Assembly (NCBI RefSeq): GCF_000308455.1
Contig: NZ_BAFP01000139.1
Span: forward strand, 124,001-188,000
Direction: 5' to 3'
DNA from: Nocardia abscessus NBRC 100374
GTDB taxonomy: Bacteria; Actinomycetota; Actinomycetes; Mycobacteriales; Mycobacteriaceae
Length of the DNA stretch: 64,000 nt
Numbering within the stretch: the first letter of the stretch is position 1; each line of letters begins with the position of its first letter. The position numbers and the translations under genes were made by a program. The notes beneath the pieces were generated by a model, which worked only from the letters and a program-made list of their open reading frames with translations, had not been told where the DNA came from and ran no database searches. Positions 51,070 to 59,191 of this stretch are shown one piece after another.

Positions 51070-51795
51070 TCAGGGTTTCTCGGTCGTGATGGACGCGAGC
51101 ACCTCGACCAGATGCGTTTCGACACTCGCCTTGTCGACGCCGAGATCACTGAGCAGGCCCGCGCCGTTCTCCTGTTCGAGCAGGGCGAGCAGAATGTGCT
51201 CGGTGCCGATGTAGTTGTGCCCCAGCCGAAGCGCCTCGCGGAAGGTGAGTTCCAGGACCTTCTTGGCCTCCGCGCCGAACGGGATCAGCGGGGGGACTTC
51301 CCCTTCGCTCGGCGGCAGGGACGCGGAGGCCGCGGCGGAGAGCACGTCGATCGCCACACCGCGAGAGATGAGTTCCTGCACCGCGAGCCCCTCCGGTTCG
51401 GTGAGCAGGCCCAGCACCACGTGCCCGAGGGCGATTTCGCGGTTGCCCGCCGTGCGCGCGGCCTCCTGTGCCGCCATCACGACCGCCCGCGCCCGCGCGG
51501 TGAAACGAGCGAAGCCCGCGTTCGGGTCCATGGCCGCCGCGGCGCCCGGATCGGGCACTTTGGGCACGAACCGCTTCTGCGCTGCCTGCTTGGTGACGCC
51601 CATGCTGGCCCCGATGTCGGTCCACGAGGCCCCGGAGCGCCGGGCCTGGTCGACGAAGTGGCCGATCAGGTGATCGGCCACTTCATCGAGGTGATTCGCC
51701 ACGACCACGGCGTCGGACAGCTGCTCGAGCACGTTGTCGGGACGGGCTTTCTTGATGCCTTCGATCAGGTCGTCGAGGCGGAATTGTGAACTCAT
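51070..51795 (-). CDS. Clp N-terminal-domain protein with HTH
   Basis: A 241-residue protein combining an N-terminal helical/HTH part (residues about 1-78; RRSGASWTDIGASMGVTKQAAQKRFV) with two Clp R-domain repeats (FTARARAVVMAAQEAARTAGNREIALGHVVLGLL and AKKVLELTFREALRLGHNYIGTEHILLALLEQ). It lacks the AAA ATPase, so it is a stand-alone adaptor or regulator rather than an unfoldase. Two perfect palindromes immediately upstream suggest that it autoregulates. ATG at 51795. Confidence 0.85.
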   Translation of the reverse strand: MSSQFRLDDLIEGIKKARPDNVLEQLSDAVVVANHLDEVADHLIGHFVDQARRSGASWTDIGASMGVTKQAAQKRFVPKVPDPGAAAAMDPNAGFARFTARARAVVMAAQEAARTAGNREIALGHVVLGLLTEPEGLAVQELISRGVAIDVLSAAASASLPPSEGEVPPLIPFGAEAKKVLELTFREALRLGHNYIGTEHILLALLEQENGAGLLSDLGVDKASVETHLVEVLASITTEKP

Positions 51796-51796
51796 G

Positions 51797-51843
51797 CGTC
51801 AACGATAGGTTGACGATGCCAGATCGTCAACGGTTGGTTGACG
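51797..51843. promoter_or_regulatory. two perfect palindromic operators CGTCAAC-N5-GTTGACG
   Basis: 51797-51815 (spacer GATAG) and 51825-51843 (spacer GGTTG), 28 bp apart centre to centre, placed directly before the ATG of the Clp-N/HTH gene and 7 bp after the stop of the oxidoreductase gene. The 7-bp arms are perfect in both. Probable binding sites of the HTH in the adjacent Clp-N protein. Confidence 0.7.
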
Positions 51844-51849
51844 TTTAGT

Positions 51850-52938
51850 TCAGGGGCGCGCCTGCCAGGCCGCGGCGCGCACGATGCGCTCCTTCACCCA
51901 CGCCGCCGTCCGCCCGGTCAGCACCGTCCGCGCCGGTGCGTCGTCGGCGTGCACCGCCTGGACGACCCCGTCCCGGCGTCCCAGGCTGAGGCAATGGAGC
52001 ACATACCGGAACTCGAACTCTTCCGGCTCGCGACCGCGCATCCGGGCGACGACGGCATCGGCCGCGTGCTTGCCGGTGGGCAGCGCCGTGGCGCACGCCA
52101 TGCGCAGATCGCGACCGCCCGGCCCTCCGATGACGGCCGCGTCACCCGCCGCGTAGACGTCCGGGTGCGACACCGAACGCAAGGTCGCGTCGGTCAGCAC
52201 CCGGCCGTCGGAATCCACCGCCAGGCCGGACCGGGCAGCGAGGTCGGGCACGCGAAATCCCGTGGTCCACACCGTCGTCGCGGCTTCGACCAGCGAACCG
52301 TCGGCCAAGCGCGGGCCATCGGACGAGACCTCGATCACCTTGGCGCCGCAGCGGATCTCGACCCCGAGACGCTCCAGTGTCCGCCTGATGTGCGCCTGCG
52401 CCCGCGCCGACAGCCAGGCGCCCGGCTCCTGCGACCCGAGCAGCAGCACCCGGGTGCCCGGATACGATTCCGCCAGTTCCGCCGCCAGTTCGATGCCGGT
52501 CGCCCCGGCCCCGACAACCGCCACCGGTCCGCCCGGCGCCGGCAGCGAGTTCACGTCCTTCTGCGTCGCCACCGAGTAGGCGTGTGCGGCAACACCGGGA
52601 ACGCTCTCGACATCGGCGATGCTGCCGAGGGCGTAGATCAGCGTGTCGTAGTCGACGGCCTGCGCCGCGTCGAGCACCACGCGCTTTCCGGCCGTATCGA
52701 TGTCCGTCGCCCGTGCGTTCACGAACTCGATTCCCTTGCTCTCCAGCAGTTCCCGCAGATCCCATGCGGGAATGCGCTGGCCGGACGCCTGCTGGTGCAG
52801 CCGCACCCGCTCGACGAACGACGTGTGGGCATCCATCACGGTGATCCGCGCGTCCCGCGCCGTGCGAGCGAGCCTGCGGGCCGCCGCCAGCCCCGCGTAT
52901 CCCGCGCCGAGCACGACGATCCGATGCTGTCCGGTCAT
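51850..52938 (-). CDS. NDH-2-like FAD/NAD(P)-dependent oxidoreductase
   Basis: Flavoprotein of 362 residues with two dinucleotide-binding motifs: IVVLGAGYAGLAAARRLA (FAD) at the N-terminus and VAVVGAGATGIELAAELAE (NAD(P)H) at about residue 150, plus YAAGDAAVIGGPGGRDLRMACATALPTGKHAA. Typical of type II NADH dehydrogenase/nitrite-reductase-like reductases. It lies just downstream of the ECF41-type sigma gene on the same strand, the usual place for an oxidoreductase partner of that group. Confidence 0.87.
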   Translation of the reverse strand: MTGQHRIVVLGAGYAGLAAARRLARTARDARITVMDAHTSFVERVRLHQQASGQRIPAWDLRELLESKGIEFVNARATDIDTAGKRVVLDAAQAVDYDTLIYALGSIADVESVPGVAAHAYSVATQKDVNSLPAPGGPVAVVGAGATGIELAAELAESYPGTRVLLLGSQEPGAWLSARAQAHIRRTLERLGVEIRCGAKVIEVSSDGPRLADGSLVEAATTVWTTGFRVPDLAARSGLAVDSDGRVLTDATLRSVSHPDVYAAGDAAVIGGPGGRDLRMACATALPTGKHAADAVVARMRGREPEEFEFRYVLHCLSLGRRDGVVQAVHADDAPARTVLTGRTAAWVKERIVRAAAWQARP

Positions 52939-53019
52939 GATGTGGCTCCTTTCGATCGGCCATCACCCTTCAGACCGGACAGGCCACCGGAACCTGACAA
53001 ATCAGAGCCGTGAAGCGCG

Positions 53020-53988
53020 TCACACCGGGCGTCGACGCCCGTCCGGCAGCGCACCGACGACGCCGTCCGGGCCGCTCGACCGCGCCAAATAGGCCAGTTT
53101 CTCCGGATTGACGATCAACCGCAGCGCGGTGACCGCTCCGTCGGCGACCTCGACACCCACCACGAGCAGTGGCGCGCCCTCCACCCGCACGACCGCGGCG
53201 GGGGCACCGTTGACCTCTTCCACGAGCAGCCGCATCCCGGGTACCTCCCAGCGCCACAGACCCGCCATGTACCGCGCCACGTGGTTCGCGCCGAGCACCG
53301 GCCGCCGGGCCGCGTTGACCTGGCCGCCGCCGTCGGCGGTCGCGCTCACGTCGGCGGCGAGCATCCGCTCCAGCGCCTCGATATCGCCCTCACGCGCCGC
53401 CTTCAGGAACCGCTCGATCAGTTCGTGGGCGTGCCCGGCCGGTATACCGAAGCGGGCCCGGCCTTCTCGCACGCGCTGGCTCGCTCGGCGGAAGATCTGC
53501 TGGGAGTTCGTCTCGGTCACGTCGAGCATGTCGGCGATCTCACGGTGGGCGTAGCCGAATGCCTCGCGCAGCACGAAGACGGCGCGCTCCACGGGGGTCA
53601 GCCGCTCCAGCGCGGTCAGCAGGGCCAGCGAGACCAGTTCACGCTCTTCCACGGTCTCCAGCGGACCGAGCTCGCCGCGGCCGGTCGGCACCGGCTCGGG
53701 CAGCCACGGCCCGACGTAGGTCTCCCGCCTGGCCCGCGCCGAAACCAACCAGGTGCGGCAGAGATTCACCAGCGCCGTGGTCAACCATGCCTCGGCGGAA
53801 CGGATTCCGGCGCGGTCGGCGCCGTCCCAGCGCAGATAGGTCTCCTGCACCGCGTCCTCGGCCTCGGTGGCCGAGCCGAGCATCCGGTAGGCGAGTGCGA
53901 ACAGCCGCGGTCGATGCCCCTCGAATTCCCGCAGGCACTCCAGCCGCTCCGGGTCGTCAGGCCGTACCGGGCGGGTGACGCGAGACAT
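53020..53988 (-). CDS. ECF41-type RNA polymerase sigma factor (SigJ-like)
   Basis: Extracytoplasmic-function sigma factor with a fused SnoaL-like C-terminal domain, 322 residues. Region 2: LFALAYRMLGSATEAEDAVQETYLRW; region 4: LTPVERAVFVLREAFGYAHREIADMLDVTETNSQQIFRRA. The C-terminal extension has the ECF41 motifs DGGGQV and NPEKL, replacing an anti-sigma factor in this group. I start at the ATG at 53988; the ATG at 54078 adds 30 residues. ECF41 sigmas usually control one neighbouring oxidoreductase or carboxymuconolactone-type gene, here probably the NDH-2-like gene. Confidence 0.9.
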   Translation of the reverse strand: MSRVTRPVRPDDPERLECLREFEGHRPRLFALAYRMLGSATEAEDAVQETYLRWDGADRAGIRSAEAWLTTALVNLCRTWLVSARARRETYVGPWLPEPVPTGRGELGPLETVEERELVSLALLTALERLTPVERAVFVLREAFGYAHREIADMLDVTETNSQQIFRRASQRVREGRARFGIPAGHAHELIERFLKAAREGDIEALERMLAADVSATADGGGQVNAARRPVLGANHVARYMAGLWRWEVPGMRLLVEEVNGAPAAVVRVEGAPLLVVGVEVADGAVTALRLIVNPEKLAYLARSSGPDGVVGALPDGRRRPV

Positions 53989-54117
53989 GCGTCCAGGCCC
54001 CGCGTTCAGTGCCGCTGCTGGTTTGGGCGTGCCCGACGAGTTACCAGTGTGCTCCCTGAACGCATCGCCGCTGGTCATGGGGACGACAGTACCGTGTGTT
54101 GTGCGGCCGATTGCCAT

Positions 54118-54736
54118 CTAGTTGTCAAGAATTCGGGCTACGTATGTAGGGCGGTGCTGAATGACGCCGTGTGCTGGTCTCGCCCGGTCGGGCCGGGCTG
54201 GTGGCTGTCTGCGGTGTCGCCGGACCCCACCCGAGTTTCATCGCCGTACTCTCACGGCACGTCGAACCTTCGTGCGCCCCGCGACCGAGCGGAGCATGCT
54301 GAAATCACTGGCCACTGACCTGGCAACTTAACATCGGGCTGGGTGTCGGTTGCCACCGTCGCGGGACCACCACGTTGCCAGTTGTAGGACCACTGGCAGC
54401 GGTACAGGAGTGGAACGGGTTATCGCGCTGTTGATTGGCGGACCCCGCGTTCCCGAACCACCGATATGCGTCCCGCGTCGACCAGCTTCGACAGTACCCA
54501 CTCATGCCTGGTGACCAGCTCTGCCGGGCCGCGTCTCCGGCTCCGTCGTAATGTGGCGCGTCGAAGATTCCGAAATTCGTTGGAACCGTCGGGAACCACG
54601 GCGCGTCCTACCTAGTGACCGACCAAGAATCGAGGAAGGAGCGGTCCGGTAGCCCGGTGTGCGCGACCGGCGGATCGTTCCGAAACCGAGAGACTGGCGG
54701 TGGAATCCGTTGTTCCCCAACTGGACAGGGCGGGAC
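54118..54736. other. gene-free boundary between housekeeping and lanthipeptide regions
   Basis: About 620 bp with no convincing gene on either strand; the open frames there lack starts and plausible composition. Base composition begins to fall from the window norm in this stretch. It probably contains the promoter of the downstream AT-richer cluster, but I see no clear operator. Confidence 0.6.
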
Positions 54737-55096
54737 ATGCATGCCCGGAGCGGCGATTCCATCGGAACAGGAGTAGCTGTTGTAACCATCGACACGATTG
54801 CGGTGCAGGGCACCGCGACGGATCTGGTCGTCTCGACCCAGACCGTACTGGATCTGGCCTCGGCAACGCGATTTGCTGCCGCACAGGTGACTCCGGCCCA
54901 GGTAGGGCAGACCTATCGGCCGTTCGGTGACCGGCTGTCGCTGGCGTGCTCGGATGCCGCGCGCATTCTGGCGCGTTGGGGTGCGAGCATCGGTGACTGC
55001 ACAACGGCGCTCAACCGTTGCGCTACGGCCTACCAGGCGCAGAAGCAGGACAATCGAACCTCGATCGTCACCTGCCGACTGAATATGGCTGCGTGA
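54737..55096 (+). CDS. hypothetical helical protein, possibly EspC/ESX-substrate-like
   Basis: A 119-residue frame whose body (VVTIDTIAVQGTATDLVVSTQTVLDLASATRF, RLSLACSDAARILARWGASIGDCTTALNRCATAYQAQKQDN) has the look of the DUF2580/EspC-like helical hairpin proteins found near type VII secretion genes. No ESX gene is in the window. Start uncertain: ATG at 54737 is the nearest. Its stop overlaps the next ORF (TGATG). Confidence 0.4.
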   Translation: MHARSGDSIGTGVAVVTIDTIAVQGTATDLVVSTQTVLDLASATRFAAAQVTPAQVGQTYRPFGDRLSLACSDAARILARWGASIGDCTTALNRCATAYQAQKQDNRTSIVTCRLNMAA

Positions 55097-55371
55097 TGGA
55101 TACTTTCGAGCCGAGCGCCAACGCCCTGTTCGACCGCGGCAATCCGGACCGCGGCAATCCGGACTGCGGCGACTGCAGGAGCTCGTCGAGCCTCGGGTGT
55201 GGCAACCGGCGAAAACTGTTGTCCCTCAGGCGAACAATTACAAAGCGACCTGTTGCGCAACGTTTAATTGCGTACTATGCTCACATGAGAGGCCGGGGAG
55301 GCATCATCTGTTGGGAGGGGTTCTTCAATCTAGTTGCACACCGATCTATTATCGGCATAACTACTGTTTGA
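55096..55371 (+). CDS. hypothetical ORF with short repeats and Cys
   Basis: 91 codons from an ATG overlapping the previous stop. The N-terminus contains the directly repeated DRGNP-DRGNP-DCGDC, then CRSSSSLGCGN; the rest is basic and then hydrophobic. The coupling favours a real gene and the Ser/Cys clusters are noteworthy beside a lanthipeptide synthetase, but the leader lacks the LELQ-type recognition motif. Could be spurious. Confidence 0.3.
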   Translation: MDTFEPSANALFDRGNPDRGNPDCGDCRSSSSLGCGNRRKLLSLRRTITKRPVAQRLIAYYAHMRGRGGIICWEGFFNLVAHRSIIGITTV

Positions 55372-55585
55372 GCAGTTGATAAGAAACCCGAACCGAGCGC
55401 GGTTTGGTACGTCGGTGTACTTCTATTCGCATCCTATACAAAGAGGCATTTTCAGGACCAGGCGCGATGCTGGGCGGCCCCGTGATCGCTACCAGCGGCG
55501 ATGCTAAGTGCCACCTGGATTAGCCTTGAGATTGACATCAACTACGCATGCGATTTGCACGAGTAAACGTCCGGGGAGGGTTTCT

Positions 55586-55780
55586 GTGTTCGTTAAGACT
55601 GCCGGTTTGGTTGCGATCGTTACAGCCGTTGGCGCAGGGGAATCGGCTGCTGCTCAGTATTTTCCGCAGCCTTCCCGGGATAAATGCGAAATCATTGCCC
55701 AAGAGCCGGAGTGCTGTATAGGCATCTCCGGCGATTGGTATCGGAATCCAAACTATCCGAATCCTTGTCCGATCTCCTGA
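55586..55780 (+). CDS. small secreted cysteine-containing peptide
   Basis: A 64-residue protein starting at a GTG with GGGGAGGG 5 nt upstream. A signal peptide (FVKTAGLVAIVTAVGAGESAAA, cut before QYF) is followed by a 40-residue mature part with four Cys (DKCEII, PECCIG, PNPCPIS), enough for two disulfides, and an aromatic/Pro/Asn-rich end. It lies 16 bp before the lanthipeptide synthetase gene and is probably co-transcribed. No family recognised; it does not look like a lanthipeptide precursor (few Ser/Thr). Confidence 0.6.
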   Translation: MFVKTAGLVAIVTAVGAGESAAAQYFPQPSRDKCEIIAQEPECCIGISGDWYRNPNYPNPCPIS

Positions 55781-55796
55781 TCGCAGCGAGTCCGAG

Positions 55797-58349
55797 ATGA
55801 TCTTAGAGCAGTATTGCATGCGGGACCGTGAATTCTTCAGCGCACCGTCGGACGTCGGCGTCGACGATGCTGACAGGGTTTTAGCTGGGGAGATTCCAGG
55901 ATATACATCAAAGACCGGCACATATTGGACATATTGGACTCCCGACGTGGGTCCGGACGCTCCTCATCAGGGTTGGAAAATCCATCTCAGCGCCGCACTG
56001 GGTAGAGAGCGAAAAGTAGCAGAAATCGCCGCAGATTTTTGTCGAGATATGGGCTTGCACTTCAAGGTTGCTGCATCGATCGCACAGTATCGGTCGATGA
56101 ACTCCAAGAATGCCGACCGGGTATCCTCCGGAAAGCTAGTGACTGTATATCCAGATTCGGATCGGCTCGAGCGGGCGGTCGTCGAGTTGGGTAATCGAAC
56201 TGCCGATTTCGACGGTCCGCACATACTGACCGATCTGCGGTGGAAGCGTGGGCCCGTTTTCGTCAGGTACGGTGGATTCCGGCGGCTGGAGGTCGACGGA
56301 AAGCTGTGCATCATCGACCCGGATGGACGGCCGGAGGAGGACCAGCGGCTGCCCTGGTTCAGCCCACCTCCCTGGTTGGAAATACCGGAATTCTTGCGGG
56401 GCGTTATGGGCCGGTCTGAGGGTGGAACTGTTCCTTTCACTATCGAATCTGCTATCAGTCATTCCAACGCAGGCGGAGTTTACCTCGCCACGATGCTGGA
56501 AAATGGCGAGAAAGTCGTCGTCAAGGAGGGACGGCCGAACGCAGGTTACACGCCGGACGGCCGCGATGGCTACCGAAGGATACGTGATGAGGTGATGACC
56601 ATCCGCCGGTTAGGCGATCCGGACCTCTTTCCGCGAGTCCTCTGGAGCGGGGAGGTGGGCGGTCATTACTTCATGGCGATGTCCCGTGCTGTCGGTATCA
56701 CATTGCAATCATGGATAGTCGGCAATATGCCGCTCTACTCGGCGGACGGCGCCGATTGGGATCGGTATGGGAAAGACTGCGGCGTGATTCTGGAAAACGC
56801 GGAGCGTGGGGCCAATCATATACGAAAAGCAGGTCTGGTTCACGCGGACCTCCATCCCCGAAACATCATTGTCGATCCCGATACGCTGGCTATCACAATC
56901 ATTGATTTCGAGACCGCCAAGGACATCACCGGTTGGAAGTCGAGCGGTATACACGCACCGGGGTTCGCCCCGCCGCCCGGTGTTGCCCCTCAGGACATAG
57001 ATTCGTATGCCCTTGCGCAGACGATCACGCAGATGCTCACGGCAAGAGTAGAGCACGCCGAGATCACGTCGAATCGTTTCAATTGGGCGCTTCCAGGATT
57101 GCTGGAAGTCCTGAAGCGACATAACGGTCGCGTGCCGGACGGCGTAGCCGAGAATGTGATCAAACGGGACAGCATCATGGCGGCGCTGTCCTTGCCGGCA
57201 ACTCTGCGACAAAAGCCTCCTCCGAAGGACTTTTTGGCCGCTCTTCGCGACGATCTCCCTGCGGTTCTCGGGGCGGCGCACGCTCGGCTGAATCGACTAC
57301 CTGTCCATGCCGAGGCGCTGGAGGACTCCCTCTTCGGCCTGGCCTTCGGCGCCGCGGGCCACGCACTCGCTTTGCCCGACATGTTCGGTGATTCGGCCAC
57401 CCACCAAGTGGTCGCCGAGGCGGGCCGGGTCACTAGGTCCGGACTCTTCGATGGATTGTGCGGGTCGATTTATGCCCTGCTAGTACTGAACGAGGCCGTG
57501 GCCGCGGAAAAGCTCTCGAGAGATACGAATCTGCTGGATCGCGCGGACGGATGGCGCATCTTCGACGGGAAGGCGGGCATTATGCTTGCCGCTCTGCGGA
57601 TGGAGCATTTCCCCGACGTCGAGTCGGTGCTCGTTCCCGATTTGGCGGCACAGCTGGCGGATGCTGCGCAGCGATACTGCGCGGGTGTCCCGTTGCTTCC
57701 TCCTCCGGAAAGCAAGGTGATGACCAATAGATTCACCGCGCAAACATCAGGTCTGATGTACGGCCACCTGGGGCTGGCGTGGTTGTTCGCGGAGGCACAC
57801 CGTCGGTTCGGTGATGATCTCTTCGTCGATGCAATGAATCATGCTCTGCTCACTGAGTTGGACCATTACGAGAGAGACGACAGAAATATACTTCATTACA
57901 AGCAGGGAAAGCGGCTGATACCGTATCTTGCGACGGGATCCGCGGGATTCGGTGTGGCGTTGAACAATGTCGATGTCAAGCGGCTCGACGGCAAAGTGAC
58001 GTCGAGCCTAGAGGATCTCGCCAGGGTCGATTCTACGTTATTCACCGTCAATTGCAGTTTGTTCAATGGATATGCTGGTCTACTCTACGGTACAAATGGT
58101 TTGAAGATGGTCATGGGCCTTCCCGTGCGGCCCGTTTCCGATCTCAATCGGATGGTCCGAAGTATGGCGGTCCGGATGTCGACAGATACCTGGGCTATTC
58201 CTGGAGATTCGAATTTCCGTATCACAACGGATCTCGCCTCCGGCTCCAGTGGAGTGATGCACGTGGAGTCCATGATGAAACGACGCGACTATGGGCTTCT
58301 GCCTCCTATACCGGAACCAACCCAAGGACTTGGCTCGCGAACCGCGTGA
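55797..58349 (+). CDS. class III lanthipeptide synthetase LanKC
   Basis: Trifunctional enzyme of 850 residues that dehydrates Ser/Thr of a precursor peptide and closes thioether rings. An N-terminal phospho-Ser/Thr lyase domain (about 1-210; GWKIHLSAALGRERKVAEIAADFC, GKLVTVYP) is followed by a kinase domain (about 215-420; VVVKEGRP Lys, HADLHPRNIIVD catalytic loop, IDFETAK in place of DFG) and a C-terminal LanC-like cyclase (about 490-850; GLFDGLCGSIYALLVLNE, GLMYGHLGLAWLFAEA, YLATGSAGFGVALNN). The Cys/His zinc ligands of class I, II and IV cyclases are absent, which defines class III. Contains at least three TTA leucine codons, rare in this genome. A precursor gene follows 53 bp downstream. 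Confidence 0.93.
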   Translation: MILEQYCMRDREFFSAPSDVGVDDADRVLAGEIPGYTSKTGTYWTYWTPDVGPDAPHQGWKIHLSAALGRERKVAEIAADFCRDMGLHFKVAASIAQYRSMNSKNADRVSSGKLVTVYPDSDRLERAVVELGNRTADFDGPHILTDLRWKRGPVFVRYGGFRRLEVDGKLCIIDPDGRPEEDQRLPWFSPPPWLEIPEFLRGVMGRSEGGTVPFTIESAISHSNAGGVYLATMLENGEKVVVKEGRPNAGYTPDGRDGYRRIRDEVMTIRRLGDPDLFPRVLWSGEVGGHYFMAMSRAVGITLQSWIVGNMPLYSADGADWDRYGKDCGVILENAERGANHIRKAGLVHADLHPRNIIVDPDTLAITIIDFETAKDITGWKSSGIHAPGFAPPPGVAPQDIDSYALAQTITQMLTARVEHAEITSNRFNWALPGLLEVLKRHNGRVPDGVAENVIKRDSIMAALSLPATLRQKPPPKDFLAALRDDLPAVLGAAHARLNRLPVHAEALEDSLFGLAFGAAGHALALPDMFGDSATHQVVAEAGRVTRSGLFDGLCGSIYALLVLNEAVAAEKLSRDTNLLDRADGWRIFDGKAGIMLAALRMEHFPDVESVLVPDLAAQLADAAQRYCAGVPLLPPPESKVMTNRFTAQTSGLMYGHLGLAWLFAEAHRRFGDDLFVDAMNHALLTELDHYERDDRNILHYKQGKRLIPYLATGSAGFGVALNNVDVKRLDGKVTSSLEDLARVDSTLFTVNCSLFNGYAGLLYGTNGLKMVMGLPVRPVSDLNRMVRSMAVRMSTDTWAIPGDSNFRITTDLASGSSGVMHVESMMKRRDYGLLPPIPEPTQGLGSRTA

Positions 58350-58402
58350 TCAAGGCGGCCATGCTCGGCCAAGGGCAACGATTTGAAAGAGAGGAGGATG
58401 AC

Positions 58403-58555
58403 ATGACTGTACTTGACGTTCTCGAGCTCCAGAAGCTGGAGATTCCCGAACAGTGGCTGGAAGCGGACAATCTGCGAAGCACTCTGAGCCACAACGAATG
58501 CGGTACACAAGGTACTAGCTACATCAGCTGGCACGGATGCATCGTTCCGTCGTAG
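58403..58555 (+). CDS. class III lanthipeptide precursor (labionin-type core)
   Basis: A 50-residue prepeptide, GAGGAGG 5 nt before the ATG. The leader MTVLDVLELQKLEIPEQW carries the LELQ helix motif recognised by class III synthetases and closely resembles labyrinthopeptin leaders. The C-terminal part has two motifs with identical spacing, STLSHNEC (residues 26-33) and SYISWHGC (residues 39-46), separated by GTQGT and followed by IVPS. Ser-x2-Ser-x3-Cys is the labionin-forming pattern of labyrinthopeptins. Unlike those, no extra Cys for a disulfide is present. Leader cleavage site unknown, somewhere before Ser26. Confidence 0.9.
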   Translation: MTVLDVLELQKLEIPEQWLEADNLRSTLSHNECGTQGTSYISWHGCIVPS

Positions 58556-58575
58556 CCGAGAGGCGAACACGCTGA

Positions 58576-58620
58576 CGCGGTATCGTGTCGGTCAAGAATT
58601 TCAGCAGACACGATACCGCG
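58576..58620. terminator. terminator after the lanthipeptide precursor gene
   Basis: Perfect 14-bp stem CGCGGTATCGTGTC / GACACGATACCGCG with a 17-nt loop, 20 bp after the precursor stop and 6 bp before the end of the convergent gene. Probably two-way. Confidence 0.82.
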
Positions 58621-58626
58621 CCAGGT

Positions 58627-58998
58627 TTACTCGGAGAGCATGCGGTGTGACCAGACCACTTTGTCGGTGTAACCGTCGTCTCTGTCCGAGTAAGTGGACG
58701 CCAAGTGCGCTGCCACCCCGTCAGCGATGTGGGTCAACTGAAGGTGGATTGGGTCGTCACGGTTCTGGTTGATGACGATCCGATGATGAGTCCGTGGCCC
58801 AGCGTCCTTTCCAGGGTTCCGGGCGAACCACTCTGTGCTCAGCTCGTCTTGTTCCGGTGAAAGAGTGGTGGAAGCGATGTCGAAGGTGCCCTGTTCGGCA
58901 TATGCGTCGACAATCTCTTCGACGTAGGACCGAAGGTCCTCGAACTCTTCGTCGGTGCTGAAGATCGCAATCTCCAGCTTATTGAATAGGCTGGTCAT
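58627..58998 (-). CDS. hypothetical protein
   Basis: A 123-residue acidic soluble protein: SLFNKLEIAIFSTDEEFEDLRSYVEEIVDAYAEQG, later THHRIVINQNRDDPIHLQLTHIADGVAAHLAS. The ATG at 58998 has AAAAGGAAT upstream. It shares the lower GC content of the lanthipeptide region and converges on it. No recognised domain and no evident link to peptide maturation or immunity, though position makes that possible. Confidence 0.6.
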   Translation of the reverse strand: MTSLFNKLEIAIFSTDEEFEDLRSYVEEIVDAYAEQGTFDIASTTLSPEQDELSTEWFARNPGKDAGPRTHHRIVINQNRDDPIHLQLTHIADGVAAHLASTYSDRDDGYTDKVVWSHRMLSE

Positions 58999-59191
58999 TG
59001 GATTCCTTTTGTGGTCTCGGGTCGGACGGCTTCGGCATCAGAGTACCGGTTGGGCGGTTGATGAGCCACCGAAATTTCATTGGTGGGGGAGGTAACTTCG
59101 AGAATCATTCGATAATACCTGTGCAGTTTATTTCATATCGATCCGGTCGCAGATGACGAGAACCGTGGCCGGTTGACAAAGGGAGAACGGA

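Noticed and set aside
55797..58349. Class IV (LanL) or class II (LanM) synthetase
   Set aside because: The C-terminal cyclase lacks the zinc-binding Cys/His residues of class IV, and the N-terminus is a lyase plus kinase rather than a LanM dehydratase.
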